A stretch of 5,280 nucleotides of DNA. Source: Comamonadaceae bacterium (lineage in GTDB: Bacteria; Pseudomonadota; Gammaproteobacteria; Burkholderiales; Burkholderiaceae). The position numbers and the translations under genes are program-made. Positions 5,275 to 5,280 of the stretch are shown one piece after another. Each line of letters begins with the position of its first letter. Position 1 is the first letter of the stretch. Location: the NCBI GenBank assembly GCA_947505915.1, contig CANNNH010000133.1, positions 1 to 5,280 on the forward strand, given 5' to 3'. The notes beneath the pieces are model-generated. The model was not told where the DNA came from, did no database searches, and saw only the letters and a program-made list of their open reading frames with translations.

Positions 5275-5280
5275 ATTCAC

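Overview
The window looks like chromosomal DNA from a Gram-negative proteobacterium, most likely a betaproteobacterium of the Burkholderiales (for example a freshwater Comamonadaceae-type organism). I infer this from the periplasmic quinoprotein and cytochrome c genes, the lipobox lipoprotein, the moderate GC content and the general style of the proteins; the sequence alone does not fix the genus. All six genes are on the + strand and tightly packed. There are no RNA genes, mobile elements or CRISPR arrays.

Region A (1-2118) is a four-gene run with 1-14 nt between genes. It holds the C-terminal end of a MotA/TolQ/ExbB-type proton-channel subunit (cut by the window edge), a protein with one ExbD/TolR/MotB-like transmembrane helix fused to a periplasmic beta-rich domain resembling DUF2135/YfaP, a two-helix membrane protein of unknown function, and a lipoprotein. 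Together they look like one envelope-spanning, ion-gradient-driven complex. Its load is not evident and I know of no named system with this composition. A probable terminator follows at 2139-2183.

Region B (2184-5274) is a periplasmic alcohol-oxidation module. An AT-rich leader with nested inverted repeats precedes a PQQ-dependent dehydrogenase of the methanol/ethanol family. It has the vicinal Cys-Cys pair, the metal/PQQ ligands and the Asp-Tyr-Asp motif typical of lanthanide-dependent enzymes (XoxF, ExaF/PedH). A strong UUCG-loop terminator follows at 4005-4030. Next comes a gene encoding a single polypeptide in which a XoxJ/MxaJ-like solute-binding-protein domain is joined to a C-terminal c-type cytochrome domain. 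In known systems XoxJ-type and XoxG-type proteins are separate; here the dehydrogenase accessory factor and the likely electron acceptor are one protein. The module is therefore a two-gene version of xoxFGJ: the dehydrogenase reduces PQQ with an alcohol (or aldehyde), and electrons would leave through the fused haem domain.

The most interesting items are the XoxJ-cytochrome fusion, the unnamed ExbB/ExbD-like complex with its DUF2135-like domain, and a Lys in the channel subunit where the family usually has Thr. Whether regions A and B are functionally linked cannot be decided here; the terminator and leader between them suggest separate transcription.
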